From a virus: a DNA stretch of 37,249 nucleotides. The stretch lies in the IMG/VR virus record IMGVR_UViG_3300037042_001387, positions 1 to 37,249 of that record; one strand, written 5' to 3'. The notes under the pieces are model-generated. The model made no database searches and was not told where the DNA came from. It saw only the letters and a list, made by a program, of their open reading frames with translations. The stretch's first letter is position 1; the number at the start of each line of letters is the position of its first letter. This document shows, piece by piece, positions 1-6,732 of the stretch. The position numbers were made by a program, and so were the translations under genes.

Positions 1-177
1 CAAATGTACCTGAGCCAACTACTGAAGAACTTGAAGCTGAGATTCCTCAATATCAACGACAATTTGACGTTGAGACATTTAAAAAAGACATTGATACCAA
101 GGTATCAGCTTTATTGAATAGCACAGCTCAAAGCCGTGGATACAGTGACTCACAAAGCATTGTTAGCTATGTAAACT
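1..177. repeat. Terminal direct repeat, left copy
   Basis: Bases 1-177 match bases 37073-37249 except at position 128 (T) versus 37200 (C). The change is silent within an alanine codon (GCT/GCC). This means the molecule is circular or circularly permuted, and the sequence was cut inside a gene. The repeat may be real terminal redundancy or an assembly overlap. The single difference would then be a population variant or a sequencing error. Confidence 0.95.
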
Positions 178-344
178 CATCTAACACACAATGGCAAGCA
201 GAGGCACAAGCGTTTGTTGCATGGCGTGACCAAGTTTGGGAACGCATATACATTGAGTACATGTCAATTGATGCAGGTGGCAGTATTCCAAATGAAGATG
301 AATATATCGCATCTTTACCTCAAATTACATGGCCAGGAGCATAA
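1..344 (+). CDS. Tail-fibre-associated/assembly-type protein, 3' part (gene crosses the circle junction)
   Basis: This is the C-terminal part of a 152-residue protein that starts at 36958 and runs through the end of the window; joined over the repeat the frame is open and ends at TAA 342-344. The C-terminal half has the pattern AFVAWRDQVWERIY followed by a segment ending LPQITWPGA. That is typical of small phage proteins encoded right after tail fibres, which are often called tail fibre assembly or chaperone proteins. The family assignment rests on this pattern and on position; no catalytic motif is visible. The next fibre gene begins two bases after the stop, so the two are probably translated together. 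Confidence 0.7.
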   Translation, partial: NVPEPTTEELEAEIPQYQRQFDVETFKKDIDTKVSALLNSTAQSRGYSDSQSIVSYVNSSNTQWQAEAQAFVAWRDQVWERIYIEYMSIDAGGSIPNEDEYIASLPQITWPGA

Positions 345-345
345 C

Positions 346-888
346 ATGTCACAAGGATTTACATCACAACTACCAGTTCCACTACCTACAGCGCAAGGCG
401 GTACTGGATTAACATCTACTACAGCGTATGCGGTATTATGCGGTGGCACAACAAGCACAGGCAATTTACAAAGCATTGCAGGTGTAGGAACATCTGGGCA
501 AGTGCTTACTAGTAACGGCGCAGGGGCTTTGCCGACTTTCCAGGCCAATGCAGCTAGTACTGGAGCAGCTAAAGCATGGGTGAACTTTAATGGGACTGGT
601 ACTGTGGCAATAAATACTTCATTCAATGTTACGTCAATCACAGATAACAATACTGGAGATTATACAGTAAATTTTACTACTGCTTTTAGTTCAGCTAATT
701 ATTCTGTTTCTGGTGCTTGTGCAGATACAGCAGCGTCAAGAATATTACTAGCGTATGGGAGTAATGTTGCAGGAACTTGGGCTTATACAGCGCCAACAAC
801 AACCGCATTAAGAATAGGTGTTACTTCATTTGCTGGGATTTTTGCAGATGCATCAATCGTCAATGTGGCGTGTTTTGGCAACCAATAA
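346..888 (+). CDS. Tail fibre protein
   Basis: 180 residues, starting at ATG 346 behind GGAG at 334-337; a longer in-frame start at 214 would overlap the upstream gene and was not used. The N-terminal half (residues 1-65) holds a Gly/Thr-rich fibre repeat with GGTGLTSTTAYAVLCGGTTS and SGQVLTSNGAGALP, found in almost the same form near the end of the fibre gene at 35242-36057. Residues ~75-180 begin KAWVNFNGTG and have the DNNTGDYTVNFTTAF pattern common in phage fibre tips. It probably forms a trimeric distal fibre piece that contacts the host surface. The receptor cannot be predicted. Confidence 0.82.
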   Translation: MSQGFTSQLPVPLPTAQGGTGLTSTTAYAVLCGGTTSTGNLQSIAGVGTSGQVLTSNGAGALPTFQANAASTGAAKAWVNFNGTGTVAINTSFNVTSITDNNTGDYTVNFTTAFSSANYSVSGACADTAASRILLAYGSNVAGTWAYTAPTTTALRIGVTSFAGIFADASIVNVACFGNQ

Positions 889-897
889 GGATTGATT

Positions 898-1095
898 ATG
901 AACCAAAGAATTATATATCCAAACTTAGAAGGCGGTGTATCGGTAATTATCCCTACGCCAGAAGCTTTAGAAACAATGACTATAGAAGAAATAGCAATTA
1001 AAGACGTGCCACAAGGCTTGTCGTATAAAATCATTGATGTATCAGAATTGCCATCTGATAGAACTTTTAGAAATGCATGGTCTTGGGAGGCTTAA
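898..1095 (+). CDS. Conserved small phage protein of the tail-fibre region (DRTFRNAW motif)
   Basis: 65 residues, starting at ATG 898 with AAGG at 887-890. A TTG six bases upstream is in frame but has worse spacing. The sequence opens MNQRIIYPNLEGGVSVIIP and ends DRTFRNAWSWEA. This layout recurs in small proteins encoded beside phage tail fibres and next to a partner resembling the following gene. No enzyme motif, signal peptide or membrane segment is visible. The gene ends directly against the start of the next one (TAA then ATG), so the pair is translationally coupled. Its function is unknown; a role in fibre assembly is a guess from position. Confidence 0.72.
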   Translation: MNQRIIYPNLEGGVSVIIPTPEALETMTIEEIAIKDVPQGLSYKIIDVSELPSDRTFRNAWSWEA

Positions 1096-1341
1096 ATGAG
1101 TATTGTTATCAATTTAGACAAGGCAAAAGAAATCACTAACGCTAAACGCAAAGAAGTGAGAGCAGAAGAGTTTAAACCATTTGATGCAGTTATTGCACTA
1201 CAAATTCCGGGTGATGACCATAATGCAGCAGAATCAGAACGTGTGAAGATTCGTGAGAAGTATGCAGTTATTAAATCTGATATCAATGCGTGTGCTGATA
1301 TAGATTCGTTAAAAGCGATTCATGACCAATTAGGTGCATAA
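1096..1341 (+). CDS. Conserved small helical phage protein
   Basis: 81 residues, starting immediately after the previous stop. The sequence is charged and looks helical: an N-terminal INLDKAKEITNAKRKEVRAE segment, then EFKPFDAVIALQIPG, then a helix ending in a Leu-Gly-Ala tail. This pattern is seen in small proteins that accompany the DRTFRNAW protein in many phages. No known domain or catalytic residues can be pointed to. It overlaps the next gene by one base (TAATG), so it belongs to the same coupled set at the end of the fibre cluster. Function unknown. Confidence 0.7.
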   Translation: MSIVINLDKAKEITNAKRKEVRAEEFKPFDAVIALQIPGDDHNAAESERVKIREKYAVIKSDINACADIDSLKAIHDQLGA

Positions 1342-1610
1342 TGAAAAAGAAACCGTCCGTTGTAATGACTAAAAAAGACAAGAATCCTAGTGGAGGACTT
1401 TCTAGTGCTGGGAGAGCGAAATACAACAGAGCTACGGGCGGAAACCTTCAAGCCCCAGTAAGTGCAGAGCAAGCTAAGAAATCACCAAAAGCAGCAGCTC
1501 GCAGGTCATCTTTTTGCTCAAGAATGTCTGGCGTTAAAGGAGCCATGAAAGATGAAAAAGGTAGGCCCACACGCAAAGCTTTGGCTCTTAAGAAATGGGA
1601 TTGCAAATGA
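1341..1610 (+). CDS. Small basic protein, DUF6321-like
   Basis: 89 residues, very rich in Lys and Arg. Visible blocks are KNPSGGLSSAGRAKYNRATG, KSPKAAARRSSFCSRMSGVKG and KGRPTRKALALKKWDC. These match my memory of a DUF6321-type family of small phage proteins; the family name is from memory and was not searched. The start at ATG 1341 overlaps the previous stop (TAATG), and the end overlaps the next start (ATGA). The charge suggests nucleic-acid or capsid-interior binding, but this is inference. One of several lysine-rich small genes in the late operon. Confidence 0.7.
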   Translation: MKKKPSVVMTKKDKNPSGGLSSAGRAKYNRATGGNLQAPVSAEQAKKSPKAAARRSSFCSRMSGVKGAMKDEKGRPTRKALALKKWDCK

Positions 1611-1774
1611 CACAAAAAGAAATTTGGGATAAGCCTAGACCCGCAAAATTAGGCAAACCTAAACCACTATCACCAAAAAAGAAAACGGCTGCTAAGGCTG
1701 CTGCAAAAGCTGCGGGCAGAAAGTACCCGAATTTGGTTGATAACCTCCGTATGGCGCGCAAAAAAGGAAAATAA
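1607..1774 (+). CDS. Very small lysine/alanine-rich basic protein
   Basis: 55 residues, starting at ATG 1607 in an ATGA overlap with the stop of the previous gene and ending TAA 1772-1774, four bases before the next start. It begins MTQKEIWDKPRPAKLGKPKP, continues with a Lys/Ala-rich helix-like stretch and closes with RKYPNLVDNLRMARKKGK. The tight coupling on both sides and the ordered Pro-rich/basic/YPNLVDN layout argue that it is real despite its size. No function is known; the high positive charge is consistent with DNA or RNA binding. Confidence 0.68.
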   Translation: MTQKEIWDKPRPAKLGKPKPLSPKKKTAAKAAAKAAGRKYPNLVDNLRMARKKGK

Positions 1775-1777
1775 ATC

Positions 1778-2464
1778 ATGGCAATTTTAAACATTGTAAC
1801 ATCTGTAACAGGTTTAGTAGGCGTTACTCCTCGTATCGTTTACATTGAAACAAATGACACTCTAGCAACTGTTACCACTGCTGGCTACTTAAACAAAGTA
1901 CAGCAAGAAGGTGCTAGTTTTAAAGAATCTGACATGGCATTAGTTACCATCAAGTCTTCTCCCTCTGCAACAAGCGTACAAGTTGCATGGCTTGAAATTA
2001 GCTACAGTTCTGGTAATTGGAGTTTGGTTGCTTCTAGCACCACATTGCCTTTGGCTACTGCTAATATTTTAGTGGGAAACGCGGCGGGAGTAGCGACAGC
2101 AGTTTCAATGTCTGGGGATGCCACAATAGCATCATCGGGCGCACTAACAATTGCAGCTAACGCGGTTACTACTACTAAAATCATTAATGCTGCTGTAACT
2201 AAAGCAAAATTAGAAACTGCATTACAACCCGCTGCTGTTGTGAAATATGCAAACAAGCACAACGAGGCTGGCGGCTCTGCAACTGTTACAATTACAGCAA
2301 CTGGTGCGGCTGCTACAGATTTAGCATTTGTTGCGATTCAATCTAGTGCTAATGCTGTATCAATTCAAAAAGTAACGCCAACCGCTAATACCATTACTGT
2401 TTTATGCTCTGGCGACCCAGGGGTTTCAGTATTTGCTTGGCAAGCATTGACATTAACGCCATAA
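1778..2464 (+). CDS. Phage tail/fibre-like structural protein
   Basis: 228 residues, small-residue and Thr-rich, with no cysteine-based or catalytic motifs. The middle (residues ~95-125) carries the repeat ILVGNAAGVATAVSMSGDAT followed by IASSGALTIA, a typical beta-helical fibre motif. The C-terminal part alternates short beta-strand-like segments. It starts at ATG 1778 just after the basic small gene, behind AAAAGGA (1761-1767). It is the last gene before a terminator hairpin, so it closes the fibre region. It could instead be a capsid decoration protein; fibre or appendage is favoured by the motif. Confidence 0.72.
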   Translation: MAILNIVTSVTGLVGVTPRIVYIETNDTLATVTTAGYLNKVQQEGASFKESDMALVTIKSSPSATSVQVAWLEISYSSGNWSLVASSTTLPLATANILVGNAAGVATAVSMSGDATIASSGALTIAANAVTTTKIINAAVTKAKLETALQPAAVVKYANKHNEAGGSATVTITATGAAATDLAFVAIQSSANAVSIQKVTPTANTITVLCSGDPGVSVFAWQALTLTP

Positions 2465-2467
2465 TAA

Positions 2468-2490
2468 AAAGCCCGTCATGGGCTTTAATT
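2468..2490 (+). terminator. Rho-independent terminator-like hairpin after fibre region
   Basis: A perfect 7-bp inverted repeat AAAGCCC/GGGCTTT (2468-2474 and 2480-2486) with a 5-base loop, followed by AATTTAA. It begins three bases after a stop codon and lies ahead of the lysis genes. The T run is short, so read-through into the lysis genes is likely. Confidence 0.65.
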
Positions 2491-2502
2491 TAAGGTTATA
2501 AA

Positions 2503-3027
2503 ATGTCTAAACTAAAAAATGCTATAATATTATTAATTGGGTTTTGCATTATCGCATACTTCGGTTGTGCAATGATGTTTCAAGAAATAGAAACTTATGA
2601 AGTTGATGTGATTGAAAAAAGCCCATTATTCCCCTATCAAGAATATGATTATTTAACTACTGAAGATACTATTTATAATATCAACAAAGAATCAAGTGTT
2701 GTTCCTGCTTTCTACCGCACAGATTTTGCAAGTATACCAAAAGTGCTGTGGTTTATTGATGCACCATATAAATCATCGTTTGTATATCCATCTATTTGGC
2801 ATGACTATAATTACAGTTGTCCTGAAAAAAGAACAAGAAAAGAAATTGATGACATGTTTTTTTGGTTACTGCGTAATGAAGGCAATTCGTTATATTCAAG
2901 TTTAAAAATGTATATTGCAGTTCGTATATTCGGAAGCTCTCATTTTACTGAAAACAGTGTTTGTGAGGAAATTGTTGTACAAAAAGAAAAAGAATATTAC
3001 AGCAAGGAGAATAGCAATCATGGCTGA
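2503..3027 (+). CDS. DUF1353 family protein with N-terminal membrane anchor
   Basis: 174 residues. Residues ~6-24 form one hydrophobic segment after a basic start (KLKN), so the protein is probably anchored in the inner membrane; the Cys at residue 22 lacks a good lipobox. The DUF1353 signature follows: YRTDFASIP (residues 71-79), a Trp/Pro region, then SIWHDYNY with His100-Asp101. DUF1353 proteins are often encoded beside phage lysozymes but their activity is unproven; some authors suspect a peptidase-like role. The gene overlaps the endolysin start by eight bases. No separate holin is seen next to it, so this anchored protein could take part in lysis (inference). Confidence 0.8.
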   Translation: MSKLKNAIILLIGFCIIAYFGCAMMFQEIETYEVDVIEKSPLFPYQEYDYLTTEDTIYNINKESSVVPAFYRTDFASIPKVLWFIDAPYKSSFVYPSIWHDYNYSCPEKRTRKEIDDMFFWLLRNEGNSLYSSLKMYIAVRIFGSSHFTENSVCEEIVVQKEKEYYSKENSNHG

Positions 3028-3559
3028 TTTTGAGCTAGCATTTAAAAAAACAATAAAACATGAAGGCGGTTATAATGATGTTAAAGGTGATGCGGGTGGC
3101 GCTACTAACTATGGTGTTAGTTTGCGGTTTCTGCAAGATGTTTATAAGGGTTTTGACTGGGTTGACATTAATAATGATGGCAAAGTTGATGCGGCTGATA
3201 TCCGTGGCCTTACACTTGACGATGCCAAAAAAATCTATTTTGACCATTTCTGGAAAAAACAAAAATGTGACTCAATAGCTTCAAATGAACTTGCTGCAAA
3301 GTTATTTGATATGTCTGTAAACATGGGCTTGACTCAAGCGGCTAAGTTATTACAACGTGCTTGTAATGCGTGCGGGAAAAGCTTAGATGTTGATGGCAAG
3401 CTTGGCCCTGCTAGTATGATTGCTATTGATTCGTTATCAAGTGTTGAATTAATTGCTGCATTACGTTATGAGTGCGTACAGTTCTATTTAAGTCTAGTAG
3501 AAAAAAATGCTACCTTTGCAAAGTTTCTAAAAGGTTGGTTAAAAAGAGCGGTAAGTTAA
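3020..3559 (+). CDS. Endolysin, glycoside hydrolase family 108 (N-acetylmuramidase)
   Basis: 179 residues. Starts at ATG 3020 behind AAGGAGA (3004-3010). Residues 12-18 read IKHEGGY, the GH108 motif with catalytic Glu15, followed by DAGGATNYGVS. Residues 49-60 form a Ca-binding-like loop, DxNxDGxVDxxD. The C-terminal half has the FDMSVNMG and LDVDGKLGPAS patterns of the PG-binding-3 region that usually completes this family. It should cleave the MurNAc-GlcNAc glycan of the cell wall. No signal peptide is present, so release needs a membrane lesion. Part of a coupled trio with the DUF1353 gene upstream and a nuclease gene downstream. Confidence 0.93.
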   Translation: MADFELAFKKTIKHEGGYNDVKGDAGGATNYGVSLRFLQDVYKGFDWVDINNDGKVDAADIRGLTLDDAKKIYFDHFWKKQKCDSIASNELAAKLFDMSVNMGLTQAAKLLQRACNACGKSLDVDGKLGPASMIAIDSLSSVELIAALRYECVQFYLSLVEKNATFAKFLKGWLKRAVS

Positions 3560-3900
3560 TGGCTGAGCGTGACGAACAAATAAAATTGTTTAACTGGATT
3601 AACTTGCATTATGAGTTAAAAGACTTAGCCTTTAGCATACCTAATGAGGGTAAGCGCAGTTTAATTCTAGGGCGATTATACAAGCGTATGGGCTTGCGTC
3701 CTGGAACCCCTGACATATTTATACCTTATCCAACAAAAACGTACCACGGCTGTTTTATAGAGCTTAAATGGGGCAAGAATAAACCTACTCCTGCGCAAAG
3801 TAATTTTATACAACGTTTGAAAGATAAAGGTTACTATGCAGAAGTAATATGGGGCGCGGATGCAGCAATTGAGGCGATTATAAATTACCTTAAAACTTAG
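3559..3900 (+). CDS. VRR-NUC domain nuclease
   Basis: 113 residues, starting in a TAATG overlap with the endolysin stop. The fold signature of VRR-NUC (PD-D/ExK) nucleases is present: N-terminal RDEQIKLFNWI, then NEGKR (29-33), GTPDIF with Asp52, and CFIELKWGKN with Glu68 and Lys70, followed by PAQSNFIQRLKDKGY. Length is typical for the stand-alone phage form. Related proteins act on branched or damaged DNA. Here it could resolve replication/recombination intermediates before packaging, although it lies in the late lysis segment rather than with the recombinase genes. Last gene of the rightward operon. Confidence 0.88.
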   Translation: MAERDEQIKLFNWINLHYELKDLAFSIPNEGKRSLILGRLYKRMGLRPGTPDIFIPYPTKTYHGCFIELKWGKNKPTPAQSNFIQRLKDKGYYAEVIWGADAAIEAIINYLKT

Positions 3901-3903
3901 ACA

Positions 3904-3928
3904 CTACCCGTGAGGAGTGCACGGGTAG
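3904..3928. terminator. Hairpin between convergent late and recombination operons
   Basis: A perfect 9-bp inverted repeat, CTACCCGTG/CACGGGTAG, with a 7-base loop, placed just after the nuclease stop and before the convergent end of the ssb gene. There is no long T tract on either side. It probably acts as a bidirectional terminator or RNA end-protecting hairpin. Confidence 0.55.
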
Positions 3929-3947
3929 CTTAGGGACGATTTAACTA

Positions 3948-4358
3948 TTACCAGGGGATGTCGTCATTAAAACTTTCAATTTCTGGCGCTTTTACATTAC
4001 CACGATTTTCAACATCTTGGGAAGAACCACGCTGACTTTTTGGCGTTAAGTTTTTATATTCATTAATGACAATGTTTGTGATGTTATGCTCAACACCGTT
4101 TTTATCTGTGTACTTGTTTTGTTGCAACTTGCCTCTAATGTAAACCAAATTGCCTTTTGTTGTTTGCTCTGCGATGATTTCAGCAACCTTTTTATAAGCT
4201 TGCGCACCGAACCATGTTGTTTTGTCCTGCCAAGTGCCTTGTTTATCTTGCCAATTGTCACGCACTGCAATTGATAGTTTAGTCATTGCTGAGCCACTGG
4301 GTAGAGTTTTAACCTCGATAGTTCCAACGTGACCGATAATTGTTGCTTCGTTTAACAT
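3948..4358 (-). CDS. ssb: Single-stranded DNA-binding protein
   Basis: 136 residues with a full OB-fold SSB core: an N-terminal NEATIIGHVG strand, LSIAVRDNW, TTWFGAQAYKKVAE and GNLVYIRGKLQQNKY. The C-terminal tail is hydrophilic and ends in DDIPW, equivalent to the acidic DDIPF tip that recruits partner proteins in bacterial SSBs. It coats single strands during replication and recombination. It is the third and last gene of the leftward exo-bet-ssb operon, 44 bases downstream of bet. The Shine-Dalgarno (GGAA) is modest. The complete acidic tip suggests that it interacts with host or phage repair proteins. Confidence 0.95.
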   Translation of the reverse strand: MLNEATIIGHVGTIEVKTLPSGSAMTKLSIAVRDNWQDKQGTWQDKTTWFGAQAYKKVAEIIAEQTTKGNLVYIRGKLQQNKYTDKNGVEHNITNIVINEYKNLTPKSQRGSSQDVENRGNVKAPEIESFNDDIPW

Positions 4359-4402
4359 AAGTAAGTTCCGTTATTTTAATTAATATGATTATTTTTTTTA
4401 TT

Positions 4403-5302
4403 TCAATTTTGACCCATTTCTTCGGTGTCCTGGCTTTCATCTGCTGATGCGTGAGTATGTTCAACAACGCTTTTAACATCATTATTCTGAGAAAGCTCAT
4501 TCTGAACCCTTTTTTCTAATCTTGTTATAAAGTTATCAGCCTCAAATGCAGTTAAATCAGACAACGCATCTTTTTTATAAAACCTTTTAATTGCGTCCGT
4601 AATACGTTCATATGATATATCGCCAAGCATCATTAAGTCATCAATTTTTGTAACTTGTTCTTCGGTAATCATTACCGCTTCAAACTTAGTTTCTTTAGGC
4701 ACCACTTCGAACTTAATTTCTTTAGGTTTACTTTCTTTTGGGCTTTCGTCCGTCATTTCTTCAGGTAATTCATCTTTATCATAAGTACCAGCAAATACAG
4801 CTTGAAATGCCATGCGCAACGCATGTGCCTCGGCAACTTTTTTAATCATGGTTGCTGGTTTGCTTGTCCACAAATTTTGTTTTAAATTATATTCTTTAAA
4901 TTCAACGTAAACATACATAGACTTGCTTGATGATTTACGTTTAACCGTACAATAGGCGCCTATAATCTGCCCTCTATCAGTTAGTTGGTATTCATGTTCA
5001 ACCTCGCTATGAATAACTCTGAATTTATCATTTGCGTAAACCGCGTCAGTTTGATGGTAATCGTATTCTGCTTCACGTTGCGCAACTTTTCTATAACCAT
5101 CACGAGCAATAATTATTTGCATTCTAGCGCCATTTTTTAAACAATAAATTTCTTTTGTAAATGGATTAAGATTCATTGTGCGACAGGTATTAATAAATGT
5201 ATTGAATTCTGTGTCTGTAAGCTTGGGGTGGTGTTCGCCCATAACTCGTATGTCAGATAGAACCTGTGCATCATCCCAATCTAAAACCGGTTTTATACTC
5301 AT
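4403..5302 (-). CDS. bet: Single-strand annealing protein, Bet/RecT family
   Basis: 299 residues. The core (residues ~1-180) matches phage Bet recombinases: LTDTEFNTFINTCRTMNLNPFTKEIYC, a RMQIIIARDGYRKVA segment and a MIKKVAEAHALRMAFQ helix. The Lys/Glu-rich C-terminal third is divergent and ends in an acidic tail. It anneals complementary strands after resection by the neighbouring exonuclease. The start overlaps the translation signals of the exo stop: only two bases separate exo's TAA from ATG, and AAGGG lies inside the exo end. Exo, Bet and SSB together form a complete Red-like system. Confidence 0.93.
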   Translation of the reverse strand: MSIKPVLDWDDAQVLSDIRVMGEHHPKLTDTEFNTFINTCRTMNLNPFTKEIYCLKNGARMQIIIARDGYRKVAQREAEYDYHQTDAVYANDKFRVIHSEVEHEYQLTDRGQIIGAYCTVKRKSSSKSMYVYVEFKEYNLKQNLWTSKPATMIKKVAEAHALRMAFQAVFAGTYDKDELPEEMTDESPKESKPKEIKFEVVPKETKFEAVMITEEQVTKIDDLMMLGDISYERITDAIKRFYKKDALSDLTAFEADNFITRLEKRVQNELSQNNDVKSVVEHTHASADESQDTEEMGQN

Positions 5303-5304
5303 AA

Positions 5305-6129
5305 TTATTCACCCTTTACTAAAAATGTTCGTCCACGTTTACCAGCCTTCCAGCTTACCAATACTTTGCCGTCCAAGTCGGTTAAATATTCAGCATCTTT
5401 CATGTAATCCATAATATTAAACTTTGTGATTTCCTCTGCTTTATCTAATAATGTTCGCTGTACTTTAATATCTCGCAATGTCTTAAGTTTTTCAAAATGC
5501 TCACCTTGCATAACAATACTTTTATCGGTATCGCCTTTGTACAAGTACTTCATATCTGCGTATTGTGCCGCAGGTTGCTCACCTGATTGCACGCAGTTCC
5601 AAAATTTATGACAAGCCTCAAGTATCTCATCTTCAAGCCATTCATCACGCACATATTCATACTCACGATAGTCTTGTCCACCGATTAAAACCGCACAGTA
5701 AGCCTTAGAAGCGTTTTTAACCATACAATAAAAAGCTATCTGCAATAGATACCTATGTGGAATTCCGGTACCATCCTGCCCCCACTCGTGACTCATGAAC
5801 TGATTGCAAGTCTTGACCTCAAGCACAGCATCAAGCTCTGGTATATAGCCATCTAAGTTACCTCGCAGATACTCATATTTAGTATGTATAATAGTGTCGG
5901 GTTGCTCTACTGTTACGTTGTTGCGTTTAACATACTCTTGTCTAACTAAATCCTCTAGTATACTACCCCAATAAGCTTGCGGACTTTGCGTGTCATCAAG
6001 CTCTAGTTCACCACGTTTTTGTAGCCACAATTGAACCGGTGTCATGAAACTTGATTGCCCCATGATGATAGGCACGTCAGAACCGCCTATACCAAGTTTT
6101 CTGTCTATACGCTGTTGTTCAGTTAGCAT
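5305..6129 (-). CDS. exo: YqaJ/lambda-exonuclease family 5'-3' exonuclease
   Basis: 274 residues. PD-(D/E)xK motifs in order: the IGGSD motif (14-18), Glu59 in WGSILED, Asp93 in LRGNLDGY, and Glu104/Lys106 in LEVKT, followed by HRYLLQIAFY, typical of the YqaJ family. It is expected to degrade one strand of linear duplex DNA so that Bet can anneal the exposed strand. Strong Shine-Dalgarno AAGGAG seven bases before ATG 6129. First gene of the leftward operon under the promoter at 6158-6185. Its length is close to that of other phage YqaJ proteins, and all key residues are present. Confidence 0.93.
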   Translation of the reverse strand: MLTEQQRIDRKLGIGGSDVPIIMGQSSFMTPVQLWLQKRGELELDDTQSPQAYWGSILEDLVRQEYVKRNNVTVEQPDTIIHTKYEYLRGNLDGYIPELDAVLEVKTCNQFMSHEWGQDGTGIPHRYLLQIAFYCMVKNASKAYCAVLIGGQDYREYEYVRDEWLEDEILEACHKFWNCVQSGEQPAAQYADMKYLYKGDTDKSIVMQGEHFEKLKTLRDIKVQRTLLDKAEEITKFNIMDYMKDAEYLTDLDGKVLVSWKAGKRGRTFLVKGE

Positions 6130-6157
6130 TTTTTACTCCTTTTTAATAGTTAAAATA

Positions 6158-6210
6158 ATTTTATCATATCTATTGTAAAAGTAAATTTATTTTACTACTA
6201 TTGTTAGTAA
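6158..6210. promoter_or_regulatory. Divergent promoter/operator region (leftward recombination, rightward replication)
   Basis: Rightward: TTGTAA (6173-6178), 17 bases, TACTAT (6196-6201). Leftward: TTTACT (complement of 6180-6185), 16 bases, TAAAAT (complement of 6158-6163). A palindrome AGTAAA-N5-TTTACT (6180-6196) lies within the rightward spacer and on the leftward -35. A second, TTACTA-N7-TAGTAA (6192-6210), covers the rightward -10. Both half-sites share TTACT. The Cro-like gene just downstream is the natural candidate to bind here. Promoter assignment is by eye. Confidence 0.65.
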
Positions 6211-6224
6211 CGGAGGATTAAAAA

Positions 6225-6503
6225 ATGACATTAGAAGAAGCAAAACAGCACTTTAAGACATATTATAAGATGGCAAAAACTTTAAATATAACGCCACAAG
6301 CAATACAGTTTTGGCGCAAACAGGGTTATATACCATACCTGCACCAACTCAATCTTGAAAGGTTAACAGAAGGGGAATTATTGGCGGACGAAGAAAACAC
6401 GCACAGCAAATTTTATAAAAGCAGATTAAATAAAAACAATAACAATAACACAGGGAGTAAAGATGATAAGAGCATTAGCGTGGGCATTGAGACAGCATCC
6501 TGA
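6225..6503 (+). CDS. Cro-like helix-turn-helix regulator
   Basis: 92 residues with a strong GGAGG eight bases upstream. Residues ~3-50 form a small helix-turn-helix domain like P22 Cro/YdaS proteins: EEAKQHFKTYYKMAKTLNIT, then PQAIQFWRKQGYIP, then LNLERLTEGEL. The C-terminal tail is hydrophilic and Asn-rich (a run of four Asn). It probably represses the divergent early promoters directly upstream. No partner cI-type repressor gene was found in the window, so classical lysogeny control is not supported. The 3' end overlaps the next gene by 41 bases, suggesting coupled expression. Confidence 0.75.
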   Translation: MTLEEAKQHFKTYYKMAKTLNITPQAIQFWRKQGYIPYLHQLNLERLTEGELLADEENTHSKFYKSRLNKNNNNNTGSKDDKSISVGIETAS

Positions 6504-6732
6504 CACGATTACAACACATGAAAAGTTAATTTTAATTGGATTGGCTGACATGAGTGATGATGAGCAAATAGTGCGTGTATCAAGCATTAAACTATCAAAG
6601 TTCACTGGCCTTGATGGTGATGCTGTAACTGAAGCAATAGGCAATTTATCAGCGAAAGGATTTATTAAGTGTCTTGATGATGACTTAGACACTGATTATA
6701 TGCAGTCTTACAAGCTGATAGTGACACGATGA
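6463..6732 (+). CDS. Winged-helix (HTH_36-like) DNA-binding protein
   Basis: 89 residues, starting at ATG 6463 behind GGGAG within the end of the Cro-like gene. The sequence MIRALAWALRQH, EKLILIGLADMSDD, RVSSIKLSKFTGLDGDAVTE and GNLSAKGFIK follows the order of winged-helix domains in phage replication proteins and regulators. There is no C-terminal extension, so it is only the DNA-binding part. It might assist the initiator or regulate early genes. Its stop overlaps the next start (ATGA). Confidence is good for the fold and low for the exact role. Confidence 0.7.
   Translation: MIRALAWALRQHPDTITTHEKLILIGLADMSDDEQIVRVSSIKLSKFTGLDGDAVTEAIGNLSAKGFIKCLDDDLDTDYMQSYKLIVTR

Noticed and set aside
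214-345. Upstream start for the fibre gene at 346
   Set aside because: It would overlap the preceding gene over its whole C-terminal part and lacks a ribosome site; ATG 346 has GGAG and the fibre motif MSQGF shared with the gene at 36398.
315-650. Long minus-strand frame opposite the fibre gene
   Set aside because: Shadow of the codon-biased fibre sequence; no start signal and no recognisable protein.
6225-6503. Lysogeny module (cI/cro)
   Set aside because: Only a Cro-like protein is found; there is no cI-type repressor, integrase or attachment site in the whole circle.
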